NCBI RefSeq assembly: GCF_015475875.1
Contig: NZ_JADKYM010000017.1
Coordinates: forward strand, 1 to 58,178
Direction of reading: 5' to 3'
Source: Sphingopyxis solisilvae
GTDB lineage: Bacteria > Pseudomonadota > Alphaproteobacteria > Sphingomonadales > Sphingomonadaceae
Length of the DNA stretch: 58,178 bases
The notes beneath the pieces were generated by a model. That model made no database searches. It was not told where the DNA came from and worked only from the letters and a program-made list of their open reading frames with translations. Of the stretch, positions 7,749-16,282 are shown piece after piece. Both the position numbers and the translations under genes were made by a program. Position 1 is the stretch's first letter. The number at the start of each line of letters is the position of its first letter.

Positions 7749-8588
7749 ATGTCGAAGGCCCTCTCCCTGTCGGACCAGCTCCAGCGTAACGCCAAGCGCC
7801 AGCAGGATGCCCTAGCTGATTTGACCAAGGCGCTCGCGGCCGGCGACCCCGCACGACGGGAGCGGGCCCAGATCAAGATTGCGGAACTCGCTGCCGAATA
7901 CAGCCGCCTTTCTGATTCCCTGCGCTACAACGAGCTTGAAGCGCGCGAAATTGCGACACCGCGCGCTCGAAAAGCCGGCAAGCCGCTCCGCGAGCTGGCA
8001 CTTGATGCGCTCGATGATCTTGCAGTGCCCTCGGCGCCGGCCCTGATCGCTGACCTGACCGCCGCAATAACGGGAAATCGACCGTCGCCGTCGCGCTTCG
8101 CAAGCCTGCGCCGCGACGAAGAGAATGCCGCCCGCCGGAATCTCACCGCACGTCCAGCGTGGATTGTGCCTGCGATCAGTGCCGCCCAGCTCACTGCCAT
8201 TCCGCGGCTGCTCACCAGCTCAGCCTGGAGCCTAGAACGCCGGATCATCGGGTCACGGAGCATGCGGACCGATAATTTGCGTATTGCCATCAATCTGTCG
8301 CTTCGGCTGGCGCATCTCCGCGAAGTCGGCGCCGGCGAAGCCAAGAATGTTCAGCACTTGCTGTTTCCATTCGCGCGCTCGATCCCCGGTGCCAGCGAAA
8401 CTGGTCAGCCGATCGACACGGCGCGCGTCATCGAGGCCGCCGAAGCAGAACTCTCCGTCATCGAGGCGGCCGACCACGCCGAACGCCAGGCCGCGGCGGC
8501 GCGGATCTCGACGGCGAGCCCGCTGTTCAAGCTCTGGGGGCGTCCGGTACTTCTTGATACCAAAGCCTCCGAGAAGGCGATCCGATGA
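7749..8588 (+). CDS. Hypothetical protein, first gene of nuclease-helicase operon (possible winged helix)
   Basis: 279 residues from ATG. The N-terminal 60 residues look like a coiled coil (LSDQLQRNAKRQQDALADL). A middle stretch LRELALDALDDLAVPSAPAL with ITGNRPSPSRFASLRRDEE resembles a winged-helix domain. The C-terminal half is helical with many Ala and Arg. It could be a DNA-binding or specificity subunit. Its stop overlaps the next start by 4 bp. The 122 bp before it are AT-richer and probably hold the operon promoter. I do not recognise the family. Confidence 0.7.
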   Translation: MSKALSLSDQLQRNAKRQQDALADLTKALAAGDPARRERAQIKIAELAAEYSRLSDSLRYNELEAREIATPRARKAGKPLRELALDALDDLAVPSAPALIADLTAAITGNRPSPSRFASLRRDEENAARRNLTARPAWIVPAISAAQLTAIPRLLTSSAWSLERRIIGSRSMRTDNLRIAINLSLRLAHLREVGAGEAKNVQHLLFPFARSIPGASETGQPIDTARVIEAAEAELSVIEAADHAERQAAAARISTASPLFKLWGRPVLLDTKASEKAIR

Positions 8589-9691
8589 CGAGCGCCAACG
8601 ATCGCCTCGCGCGCCTCCGGGGCGGCATCCCGGCAGTGGAGGTCGGGGCCCGCGGGATCGAAAGCGTCGCCCGAAACATCGGCTGCATCCGCCTGCGCGC
8701 GATCGTCATCACCGGACTCACGCCGACCGAAGTTGTGAAGGCAGTCTTTCAGGGCGAGCCCGACATCATGTCGCCCTTCGCCATGGCGCTGAGCCAGCGC
8801 TACGAACGGCGCCTGCTCGACAATGGCGGAGCGTCGCTCCTTACGGCCTATCGCGAAGGAGGCTATCTCGGCACGACGGAGGCAAAAATCTCCTCTGTCG
8901 CCGACATGGCCCCCGGCGACCGACCGATGGCGCGTCAACGCCGCGAAGCCGAAACGCAGCGCCTGCTCGATCTAAAGCACTCGGGCCATCCGTCGGCGCC
9001 CAACCTCATTCTCAATCCCCGGCTGCCGTTGACATTAGTGGGCGTCACACACCCGATCGAACTTAATTATATGGTCGCCAGCGATGCGGACTTGTCATAC
9101 CGTGTCGGCGTCATAAAATCCTATGCGGATCGCGGCGGGAAAACTGACAGGGCCGACATTCGCGCCGCCTATCGGGAAGCTTCGGTTGGAACGCTGGCAC
9201 TCCGCCAGCATATCGAATCGCGCGGCGACGATCCGCAGCGCGCGGTCGATCGGGTCGATATGGTCCTGCGCGCCCCCGGATCGATGAATCCGCGTCTTTT
9301 CGCGGCCAAGCGCGCCGAGTCAGAACTGGCATCGCTCACCCGCGTGCTTTCAACGGCCCCTGCCGACCTCGACGAGGTTGAACAGCTCATTGCGCCGGGC
9401 GGGAGTTTTGCGGACCCGGTTGTGGTGGATCAGCTTCCAAATAATTATCGCTCTAGCTGCAAGGAGCATTGTGCGCTTTGGCCGCGCTGCCGTGCGCAAG
9501 CTCTTGCCGCTGGGCAGCCGATCATTCTCGGCGATCAGGCGGCCGAGCAGCTCGCTGCTGCGGGATCGATCACACGGGCGCTGGCGCTGCTAGATGGATC
9601 TGGACGTCCGCCGGACAACCGCGCCGAAGCGTCGCTCGCTGAAGAAATGCGCGCGGCTGACCAGCTTCTTGATCGGATTGCAAATGGGTGA
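8585..9691 (+). CDS. RecB/Cas4-like Fe-S nuclease-fold protein, catalytic Glu replaced
   Basis: 368 residues. Four cysteines fit a Cas4/AdnB-type iron-sulfur cluster: C34 near the N-terminus, and C292-x3-C296-x5-C302 near the C-terminus (SCKEHCALWPRCRAQA). The central part fits a RecB-like core: a motif I region (RYERRLLDNGG), Asp residues at 167-169, then YRVGVIKSYADRGGKTD. The Lys of E-x-K is K178, but residue 176 is Val instead of Glu. Without that acid, cleavage may be lost, leaving a DNA-binding or end-processing role. It overlaps both neighbours (4 and 8 bp). Confidence 0.75.
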   Translation: MTSANDRLARLRGGIPAVEVGARGIESVARNIGCIRLRAIVITGLTPTEVVKAVFQGEPDIMSPFAMALSQRYERRLLDNGGASLLTAYREGGYLGTTEAKISSVADMAPGDRPMARQRREAETQRLLDLKHSGHPSAPNLILNPRLPLTLVGVTHPIELNYMVASDADLSYRVGVIKSYADRGGKTDRADIRAAYREASVGTLALRQHIESRGDDPQRAVDRVDMVLRAPGSMNPRLFAAKRAESELASLTRVLSTAPADLDEVEQLIAPGGSFADPVVVDQLPNNYRSSCKEHCALWPRCRAQALAAGQPIILGDQAAEQLAAAGSITRALALLDGSGRPPDNRAEASLAEEMRAADQLLDRIANG

Positions 9692-11126
9692 TCTTGTCAA
9701 TGTCGTCGCCCGCCTGCGAGCGCTTCAACATGGTGAGGCCGTGCCCGTTGTGTCGCAACGTCAGCTGGTCATCCAACCGCATGCGCGCGTTTTGACGCTG
9801 CTAGCGATGGCAGGAGAAGACACGTCGGTGCATGCCGTTGCGCTGGGGCGCTTTGGCGACGCCCCCCTCATCAACATATGTCCAGACCCGCGCCGTCGCG
9901 ACGACCAGAATGATCTGCTGCGATGGCTGCTTCCATACATCGAGGCCTATTATGCCGAGTGCCGCGCGAGTGGCACTTTTCCTCAGATCTGGGTGTCTTC
10001 AGCGGGTGCGCTAGGCCATCTTGATACCCTCGCCGACCGCCTCCGCTTTACGGACGAGCCGGACATTCAGCGGCTCGGCAATCTGTTGACCTATGCAGGC
10101 GAACGTTCACCGATCGCCGGGCAGCAAGCGCTGATCAGCGCGACGGCCGCCCTGCGGGCTCATTATGCGACGGGTCAGCAGGAATCCGAGGACGAACATC
10201 TCGGCGCCCTGCTCACGTGGATAGAACCGCCGCCGGGCCGGGACATTTTCGCGTCGGTCGCGATGGCCGAAGAACATCCGATGGGCGTGAAGACAGACCC
10301 TCGCTTCGATCGCAATGTCCTGCAGCCGGCCATCGCGAACTTCCACGAGGCACGTGACACGGGGCAACCTGATGCGGTCATCGGCCTTTATCGCACCCGC
10401 ATCCAGCAATCATTGGAATCGGTCATTCGGCCGATTTATGCAGCGACGCAGCGCGCGATAGCCTTGCTGAACGAAACACGGTGGCGACCGAATGCCGGAA
10501 TGGTGGAACTCGAAGCCGAAGAGGCGAGGGTGTTTCAGCGCTTCATGATCGATCGGGATGGGGGCTTCAACTTGCCATACCATGATCGGCCCAAGGCAAG
10601 CGCGATGAAGATCGTCGCCCGAGAGAAAGCCGTGGCAAATGTCGAGGCCGGCATGCTTCGCAATGATCATGCCGCCCGCGAGAAAGGCGTGGTAAACGGA
10701 ACCGTCCTCCGTGCCCAGCTCGTCGATATTGTCGAAGAGCGTGTCCGGCCCAGGGTTTTCGAATATCACATCGAACTCTCCAGCCATCAGGACAGCCTGC
10801 ACCTGCGTAGGGGCGATGTTCTCTGGACGCTCGAAGATCCGGCCCAATCGTTTCGCATCAACGATGTCCAGCGTCGCGGTCCCCTTACCTGGATCAGTGG
10901 GACAATTTTGCACGGAAAGAATGCGGCCAAGCGCATGGTGGCGGGCGTCACGCTCGAATTCGGTCCAAAGGCGCCGAACTGGGAAGGCATTGGGAATGAA
11001 CTTGGGCAGATGAGCGTCCGCCTTGCCAATGAGCCCTGGACTCACGGCGACACGTTGCCCGCGGCCACCCCGGTCATCCGGCCGCGACCGGCAAGCCTCC
11101 TCGCTGCGGTGGAGCAACTGACATGA
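9684..11126 (+). CDS. Hypothetical protein, third gene of nuclease-helicase operon
   Basis: 480 residues from the ATG at 9684, overlapping the previous gene by 8 bp and the helicase by 4 bp. The N-terminal 180 residues alternate strands and helices (VHAVALGRFGDAPLINICPD, LLRWLLPYIEAYYAECRASG). The middle is helical (RIQQSLESVIRPIYAATQRA). The C-terminus (LHLRRGDVLWTLEDPAQSFR) looks like a small beta domain, perhaps OB-like. It has no Walker motif. Tight coupling to the helicase suggests a helicase partner or a split accessory domain. I do not recognise the family. Confidence 0.7.
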   Translation: MGDLVNVVARLRALQHGEAVPVVSQRQLVIQPHARVLTLLAMAGEDTSVHAVALGRFGDAPLINICPDPRRRDDQNDLLRWLLPYIEAYYAECRASGTFPQIWVSSAGALGHLDTLADRLRFTDEPDIQRLGNLLTYAGERSPIAGQQALISATAALRAHYATGQQESEDEHLGALLTWIEPPPGRDIFASVAMAEEHPMGVKTDPRFDRNVLQPAIANFHEARDTGQPDAVIGLYRTRIQQSLESVIRPIYAATQRAIALLNETRWRPNAGMVELEAEEARVFQRFMIDRDGGFNLPYHDRPKASAMKIVAREKAVANVEAGMLRNDHAAREKGVVNGTVLRAQLVDIVEERVRPRVFEYHIELSSHQDSLHLRRGDVLWTLEDPAQSFRINDVQRRGPLTWISGTILHGKNAAKRMVAGVTLEFGPKAPNWEGIGNELGQMSVRLANEPWTHGDTLPAATPVIRPRPASLLAAVEQLT

Positions 11127-12481
11127 CCGATCCGGTTGCAGCTGCCGATGCTGCGCTCGAGCGCGTTCTCGCGAGCCAATGGGACGGCGTCCCCGCTGTC
11201 GTGCTCCGATCGCCTCCGGGAGCTGGCAAGACCGGCGTCGCGCAGCGGGTCGCCCTGCAGAGCGCGACGCACCTCGGCCAGCGCTGCATGGTGGTGACGC
11301 AAACCAACGAACAGGCGTTCGATCTGACTCGCCGCCTAGCTGCAAATTCGCAAGGCATGCCGGTGCATATGTTTGCGAAGAAGGGCCTGCAGCTGCCGGC
11401 CGATGTTTCGGCGCTTCCCAATTTGATTGTTGTCGAAACCATGGCTGCCCTCCCGGCCGGGCCTTCGATTACGATCGGCAATGGGGCCAAATGGTCGTGG
11501 ATTCAGAGCAGCGAAACGCTGTTCGACGTCCAGATTGTCGACGAAGCCTTCCAGCTTCCCGACTATCGATTTCAGCTCATTTCGAATCTCGCGCACCGGC
11601 ACGTTCTGATTGGCGATCCCGGCCAGATCGAACCGTTCGTAAATTGCGAAATCGAACGATGGCGGTGCAATCCTTCGGGACCCCAAGTCTCCTGTCCCAC
11701 CGCGCTCCTGAATCGCCATCCCGGGGTGCTCCAAATTGACCTCCCCGTATCGCGGCGCCTGAACGCCGATACGGTCTCGCTCGTTCAACCAGCTTTTTAT
11801 CCCGACATGCCGTTTCGTGCGATGAGCCGGGACCGGTCGATCGGGTTCGGCGTAGCGGGCATCATGCCATTTGACGCGGCGCTGGATGCCGTGGCAGGCG
11901 GTAGCTCGATCGTGATGGTGGAGCTTCCCGGTCAGACGACGAGCGAGGCCGATGGCGAACTTGCGCAAGAACTTGTGTATTCCATCGAAAGACTGCTGTC
12001 TCGGGCTGGGTGGATGAGCGACGACGGCGCGTTAAGCGAAGTTACCGCCGACAAGATCGGCGTCGTATGTGCCCATGTCAACCAGGTGAACGCGATACGC
12101 GAGCGCCTGGGTCCAGCGCTTGCCGACGTGTTCGTGGAAACCGCCAATCGCTTTCAGGGTATCGAGCGCCCGTTCATGTTCGTCCATCATCCGCTATCAG
12201 GTCGGGCTGATGCTACGGCTTTTCATCTCGATGCTGGACGCCTGTGTGTCATGCTGTCTCGCCACCGGATCGGATGCTGGATTTTTGGCCGGGAAGGCAT
12301 CGGCGAGCAGCTGATGCGCTTCGCGCCGGTTGGCGATCGCGCGCTCGGGATCGATGATGATCCGGAATATCGCGGTTGGCGCGCGCACCTTACGCTGATG
12401 GGCGCGCTTGCGCGCTCGGGCCGCGTTTTCCCTGCCGTCTATGGCCAGCGAAGGCCGGCGCCCACGCAGCGTATGGCTTAG
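11123..12481 (+). CDS. SF1-type DNA/RNA helicase (UvrD/Dna2-like)
   Basis: 452 residues with a full helicase motif set. Walker A is SPPGAGKTG (30-38), Walker B is VDEA (D140-E141), motif III is GDPGQIEPF (164-172), and motif IV is at PVSRRL (208-213). Motifs V and VI are seen in FQGIERPFMFVHHPLSG and VMLSRHRIGCWIF. It should couple ATP hydrolysis to strand translocation. It is shorter than UvrD and lacks the large inserts, so the protein of the previous gene may supply them. It ends the overlapping run of four genes. Confidence 0.85.
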   Translation: MTDPVAAADAALERVLASQWDGVPAVVLRSPPGAGKTGVAQRVALQSATHLGQRCMVVTQTNEQAFDLTRRLAANSQGMPVHMFAKKGLQLPADVSALPNLIVVETMAALPAGPSITIGNGAKWSWIQSSETLFDVQIVDEAFQLPDYRFQLISNLAHRHVLIGDPGQIEPFVNCEIERWRCNPSGPQVSCPTALLNRHPGVLQIDLPVSRRLNADTVSLVQPAFYPDMPFRAMSRDRSIGFGVAGIMPFDAALDAVAGGSSIVMVELPGQTTSEADGELAQELVYSIERLLSRAGWMSDDGALSEVTADKIGVVCAHVNQVNAIRERLGPALADVFVETANRFQGIERPFMFVHHPLSGRADATAFHLDAGRLCVMLSRHRIGCWIFGREGIGEQLMRFAPVGDRALGIDDDPEYRGWRAHLTLMGALARSGRVFPAVYGQRRPAPTQRMA

Positions 12482-12494
12482 CCGGAGTCACTCT

Positions 12495-12725
12495 ATGAAA
12501 TTGCCGACAGCGCGCGACATTCAGTCCATTGAGACAGAGGTAGAGGGAGTTGTCCTTCGTTCACGCACCGAAGCGCGGTGGGCGGTCTTCTTCAATACGC
12601 TTGGTATATCGTTCCAGTACGAACCCGAACGTATAAACCTAAAGAATGGGGAATGCACGCCGAAGCCAGTGGCTCCGAGACTTCCAGTTTCGGCGCTGAG
12701 CCAGCCGAGCTTTGCTCCCTTGTGA
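12495..12725 (+). pseudogene. Truncated gene fragment (RSRTEARWAVFF family)
   Basis: The first 53 codons read like the start of a common hypothetical protein of plasmids and phages (VVLRSRTEARWAVFF, then LGISFQYEPERINL). Family members go on with a Y-x-PDF-x-LP stretch. Here the frame turns into unrelated sequence after NLKNGE at about base 12655 and runs on to a stop at 12725. The break coincides with the end of a minus-strand gene, so both genes were cut at a single junction. It starts 14 bp after the helicase gene. Confidence 0.6.
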
Positions 12726-13594
12726 CGCAGGAGCGAAGCGACGATGGCCGGTCGGAAATAGAGCCAGTCGATACCACCTCCTATTTCAGCGGCGGGCAGC
12801 CGTGTGCCTTCCGCATCGACGACGAAGCTTGCAATGTGGTCCTCGGCGTCGCCACGGACTCTCGGGCTATAGTCGCCGCCATCAATCCATTCGGTTCTCC
12901 AGAGCGCGCCGATCGTCCTGAACTGTCCGGGTTCGTCGGGATATCGGGCCGGCCCGACGAACAGTTCATGCTTGTCCCGACCCCGCTCGAAATTCTGCTG
13001 GTCCTTGGGCCAGCCATATGCTGGCTTGTCTGGCGTGATGGCCAGTCGGTCGCGATAGCTCGATGCGAGCAAGTCCATCTTCCGGGCCGCCAGATAGTCT
13101 TTGAGATGCTCGAGCTTGATATCGATGCGCGACGGTGATCCCTTCGTATCACGACGAAGCCGCACCACTTCGGTCCAGCCTTCTTCAGGACGGAACCACT
13201 TATCATCTTCGTGCACGAGGCGCAGTGCGACGGTGAGGTCGGGATGAAGTTGCCAGATATGGGCCCCTGTTTCTTCGACGAATTGGTCGATGACCAGATT
13301 GATGCCTATGATCCCGCTCTTCCAAGACCGGAACTTGTCGGCCGGATAATAGACTCCGTCCGTATCGTACACCGATCGATGTGCACCGACCTTGAGTTCG
13401 TCCCACCCCACCTTGTCGCCGGCATCGCGTCGATCGCGATCAATGGCAGCGGTCGCAACGCCCGCATATTCGGTTAGGCGGAGGGCGTCGTCTTGGGGTT
13501 CATATTCGACAGGGCTGTGCTCGCGCAGCGGGATCCAACTCGAACCCGCCAATGAGCGTATGTCGCCAAATTCGAAAAATCCTTGGTCGATCAT
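12521..13594 (-). CDS. Hypothetical protein, 3' end replaced at a junction
   Basis: From the ATG at 13594 the frame gives about 313 native-looking residues, then a foreign tail of about 44 residues that is antisense to the fragment above. The native part includes WKSGIIGINLVIDQF, HIWQLHPDLTVALRLVHEDD and DIKLEHLKDYLAARKMDLL. It ends in WLSAETGSLGATGFGVH, where homologues known to me continue with about 80 more residues. Its start overlaps the stop of the CoiA-like gene by 4 bp. The function is unknown and loss of the C-terminus probably disables it. Confidence 0.65.
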   Translation of the reverse strand: MIDQGFFEFGDIRSLAGSSWIPLREHSPVEYEPQDDALRLTEYAGVATAAIDRDRRDAGDKVGWDELKVGAHRSVYDTDGVYYPADKFRSWKSGIIGINLVIDQFVEETGAHIWQLHPDLTVALRLVHEDDKWFRPEEGWTEVVRLRRDTKGSPSRIDIKLEHLKDYLAARKMDLLASSYRDRLAITPDKPAYGWPKDQQNFERGRDKHELFVGPARYPDEPGQFRTIGALWRTEWIDGGDYSPRVRGDAEDHIASFVVDAEGTRLPAAEIGGGIDWLYFRPAIVASLLRHKGAKLGWLSAETGSLGATGFGVHSPFFRFIRSGSYWNDIPSVLKKTAHRASVRERRTTPSTSVSMD

Positions 13595-14394
13595 GGTTGG
13601 GTCTCCGACGGGATGGTTGAATGCCTCAGCACGCTTCCGCACAGCTTGGCGAGGACGGTTGCGTCGCTGGGTGATACCTGCACAGGGAGTGCGCTCACCT
13701 TCCTGTCCCGAAGCCAAGAGAATCGGTGACGGCCGTTTGTGAATCCGACGGAAATGCCAAGCGCACGGCGCATCATTCGAAACAATCTACCCGGATGGTC
13801 GGAGAGCTTCGATCTGAAAGAGAGTGTCGTTCCGGCAGACCCGATCCAGAAAGAAAGCTGGACCTCGAAGGCAATTTTGCCACTGCTGTCCTCGGCCTGG
13901 ACGTCGGGCCTGCGATAGGCCTTCTCGCGGGTACTGCTCTTCCAATGCTGCTCAGTCGCAATATCGGAGAAGCTCGGATCCGCATCGAGGCACCTGAGCA
14001 GCATGGCCTTGAGCTGCTTATGCGGCTCGCTCTCGCGCAGGCCATGATATTTTCGGGCGCGAATCTCTTCCTCTGAAAGAGGCGAGCGCGTCCGTGCGGG
14101 ACAGGATCCATCCTCATGCCGGTGGCGGAAGAAGAAGATGTGCTCTTCGGGCCGCGAAACGAGATAGACAGGCACCATACAGTCCGCACAGACGAACCGT
14201 GGTTCGTCCCGATGCATACGGCCGAGGATGATCCCGCGCTCTTTGACCAGCTCCTGATAGAGGAAGCTTGTTATAAAACCCCTCGACTCCATGAACTCGC
14301 CTGTGTCGAGGTCGAGCACCTCCGCAATCGCCGGACGAGGAACCGAACGCGCTGGTGCCAATGGCGCTTCGGTAATCGCTGCACTGCCCCACAT
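13591..14394 (-). CDS. CoiA-like protein with zinc finger and nuclease-like domain
   Basis: 267 residues. The middle has a Cys-containing segment (RFVCADCMVPVYLV, then FFRHRHEDGSCPART) and a helix with EPHKQLKAMLLRCL. The nuclease-like part follows: YRRPDVQAED and IAFEVQLSFW. The D...E-x-Q pattern is typical of CoiA-type PD-(D/E)xK domains. CoiA supports competence and recombination, but many such genes lie in defence islands. It heads a minus-strand pair that converges on the helicase operon. The downstream partner is truncated. Confidence 0.7.
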   Translation of the reverse strand: MWGSAAITEAPLAPARSVPRPAIAEVLDLDTGEFMESRGFITSFLYQELVKERGIILGRMHRDEPRFVCADCMVPVYLVSRPEEHIFFFRHRHEDGSCPARTRSPLSEEEIRARKYHGLRESEPHKQLKAMLLRCLDADPSFSDIATEQHWKSSTREKAYRRPDVQAEDSSGKIAFEVQLSFWIGSAGTTLSFRSKLSDHPGRLFRMMRRALGISVGFTNGRHRFSWLRDRKVSALPVQVSPSDATVLAKLCGSVLRHSTIPSETQP

Positions 14395-14702
14395 GCGTGC
14401 AGGATATCACTGCTAGCCAATCGGGGACAAGGCGCGAAGATCGACTGGCGCGCATTTTGGATCATTCAGCTTTGGTATGAGACGACGGCACCGGCGATGC
14501 GTTGACTCCAGCTCTGCGGATCTCATCCCGCTCTCGATTGCCGCTAATCCCTTGGTCGAGGCCATGCCTCCTTCAATCAACCCGCAAGGGGTCCCTGCGC
14601 TGCGCTTGGGCCTCCGCTGCGCTGCGGTGATTGCGGCCCGTCCCCGTCCGGCGGGGCGACTGTCGAGCGGGAATGGACCCGCTCCCGGACAGGAGCCTCG
14701 AT
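14395..14702. other. Non-coding stretch upstream of a small ORF
   Basis: I see no convincing gene. Bases 14580-14640 hold short repeated tracts (ctgcgctgcgcttgggcctc and ccgctgcgctgcggtg) of the kind that precede small genes on sphingomonad plasmids. It may be a leader or regulatory region. Confidence 0.4.
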
Positions 14703-14867
14703 ATGCCGCTTTCCACCGCCCAATCGCTCGGCTGGAACCTCGCCCGCACGATGATGACCATCATCGTCCTGATCGAAACCGCACAAGGATATTCGGTGAT
14801 GCCGCTCGATGAATTCGACGGCGATCCCAGCTGCATCGTCTGCGAATATGATCCCTTCGCTCGCTGA
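14703..14867 (+). CDS. Small hypothetical protein of mobile elements
   Basis: A 54-residue product (MPLSTAQSLGWNLARTMMTI, then MPLDEFDGDPSCIVCEYDPF). From memory, near-identical short proteins occur on sphingomonad plasmids and integrative elements. The RBS candidate AGGAG lies 9-13 bp upstream. The function is unknown. No transmembrane segment or known motif is clear. Confidence 0.6.
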   Translation: MPLSTAQSLGWNLARTMMTIIVLIETAQGYSVMPLDEFDGDPSCIVCEYDPFAR

Positions 14868-14926
14868 CATCGGCGAGAAACCCCCAAGGTGGTTCCAGTT
14901 GCGGTTCCGCCTTCGGGGCGCCGCTG

Positions 14927-15136
14927 CTATGATCGGGAGGCAGAATGCGCTGTGGTGGAGGTGGCGAGCGCGACCGCGGCCTTGAACGCCTGGATGGCTG
15001 GTGCGGGAAGTTTGGCGCCGTAGATGAAATAGTGGAGATATTTCAGGAAATGGCCATGGCGCACCATCTCTTCGTGGGAGCGCACTTGGCGTTGGAACGG
15101 CCTTTCCATGGCTCCTGCCTGACACAAGCCTCGCAC
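14927..15136 (-). pseudogene. 3' fragment of a hypothetical gene
   Basis: The minus-strand frame ending at 14927 contains SHEEMVRHGHFLKYLHYFIY, then GAKLPAPAIQAFKAAVALA, which looks like genuine coding sequence. The first 20 or so codons of the frame do not fit and lie over the serine protease remnant on the plus strand. I read this as the 3' end of a gene cut near 15080-15090. The family is not recognised. Confidence 0.45.
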
Positions 15137-15798
15137 TCATTACCAACTGGCATGTCGCCGCGGGGCGAAATCATGAAACCGATGCATGTTTGCATCCGAT
15201 GGCGGGCGTTCCCGATCATCTGCGGGTTCATGTGCCTCAGAACGAGCGCAGCGACGCACCGTATATCGTTTCGGTTGCCACTATGGACGCTGAGGGTCGG
15301 CCCCTGTGGACCGAACATCCGACGTTAGGACGAGGAGTCGATGTTGTGGCGCTGGCATTCGTGCCGCCGCCCAATCTCTGTCTCATGCCGCTGAATGCGA
15401 TGCCGATGGTCAGTCTCAAGCAACGTGTCGGTATGCCGGTTTTCATACTCGGGTTTCCATTTGGTCGAACGGGAATGGGAATGCCGGTTTGGAAGCAGGC
15501 TACGTTCGCGAGCGAACCCTGCCTCGCCCCTCACCTCGACAAACCCTATTTTATCGTTGATTCAGCCTCGCGGCCGGGCATGTCGGGTTCGCCCGTGATC
15601 CAGCGCGCGCATGGAAACATTGAGCTTGAGGACGGCCGTATCGGCACTGTTGGGAATGGCGATGGAGCGTTCAACTTCGTCGGAATTTATTCTGGTCGGT
15701 TCCATACCGAAGACGTCGACGACGCGCAGTTGGGGCGTGTTTGGCCTCGCGCGCTCCTCGAAGAGATATTGACATCACATCTTACCGCCAAAAGTTGA
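15028..15798 (+). pseudogene. Trypsin-like serine protease, 5' end lost
   Basis: The open frame starts after a stop at 15025-15027 and has no ATG, GTG or TTG before TTG 15190. That start would lose the catalytic His. The frame carries a complete triad: His in ALITNWHVAAG (15151-15153), Asp in RGVDVVALAF (15340-15342) and Ser in SRPGMSGSPVI (15583-15585). The lost 5' end coincides with the junction to the minus-strand fragment. The native protein would be a trypsin-fold protease, a class that occurs in bacterial defence loci. The cysteine-protease-like gene follows after 4 bp. Confidence 0.65.
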
Positions 15799-15802
15799 AC
15801 CG

Positions 15803-16246
15803 ATGAAGCCGGACGATGCGGCAATCGGCAAGGCAGCGGCCGAATTTCGATCTGCGCTGGACGCTATCGACGATCGGCATTGGCGAGCCGTCTACATTGA
15901 TCATTTCCCGCGTGGTGCCTGCGGCCATTGTTCCGAGCTGCTGGCGCTTTTCCTGCTTGAGCGCTTCGGAATCACCGCCGACTATGTCTGCCGCGAATTC
16001 TATTCTGACTCGGGCGACCGCGAGACCAGCCATGCATGGCTCGAATGGAACGGCCTCATCATCGACATCTCTGGGGATCAATTTGAATGGCCGGCGGTGA
16101 TCGTGACCCGGGACCGCGGCCGATATGATCTCGGTGTGGGCGAGCAGCGTCACCCGTTTGAGCTGGATCCTTCGTGGTGGTCGCAGCAGTGTTTGAGGAT
16201 TTGGTCTGCGGCTCAGCCCTTTTTATCGGATAGGCACTCGGACTAG
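15803..16246 (+). CDS. Papain/transglutaminase-like hypothetical protein
   Basis: 147 residues from ATG. A Cys-His-Asp arrangement can be seen: C40 or C43 in FPRGACGHCSELLALFLLE, H77 in TSHAWLEW, and D88 in LIIDISGDQF. This is the order and spacing of papain-like or NlpC-like peptidases and transglutaminases. It follows the trypsin-like remnant by 4 bp, so the two were probably one operon. Substrate and true activity are unknown. Confidence 0.65.
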   Translation: MKPDDAAIGKAAAEFRSALDAIDDRHWRAVYIDHFPRGACGHCSELLALFLLERFGITADYVCREFYSDSGDRETSHAWLEWNGLIIDISGDQFEWPAVIVTRDRGRYDLGVGEQRHPFELDPSWWSQQCLRIWSAAQPFLSDRHSD

Positions 16247-16282
16247 GCCTTAGGCGCAAAATACTTGATGGCCGACTGGTGC

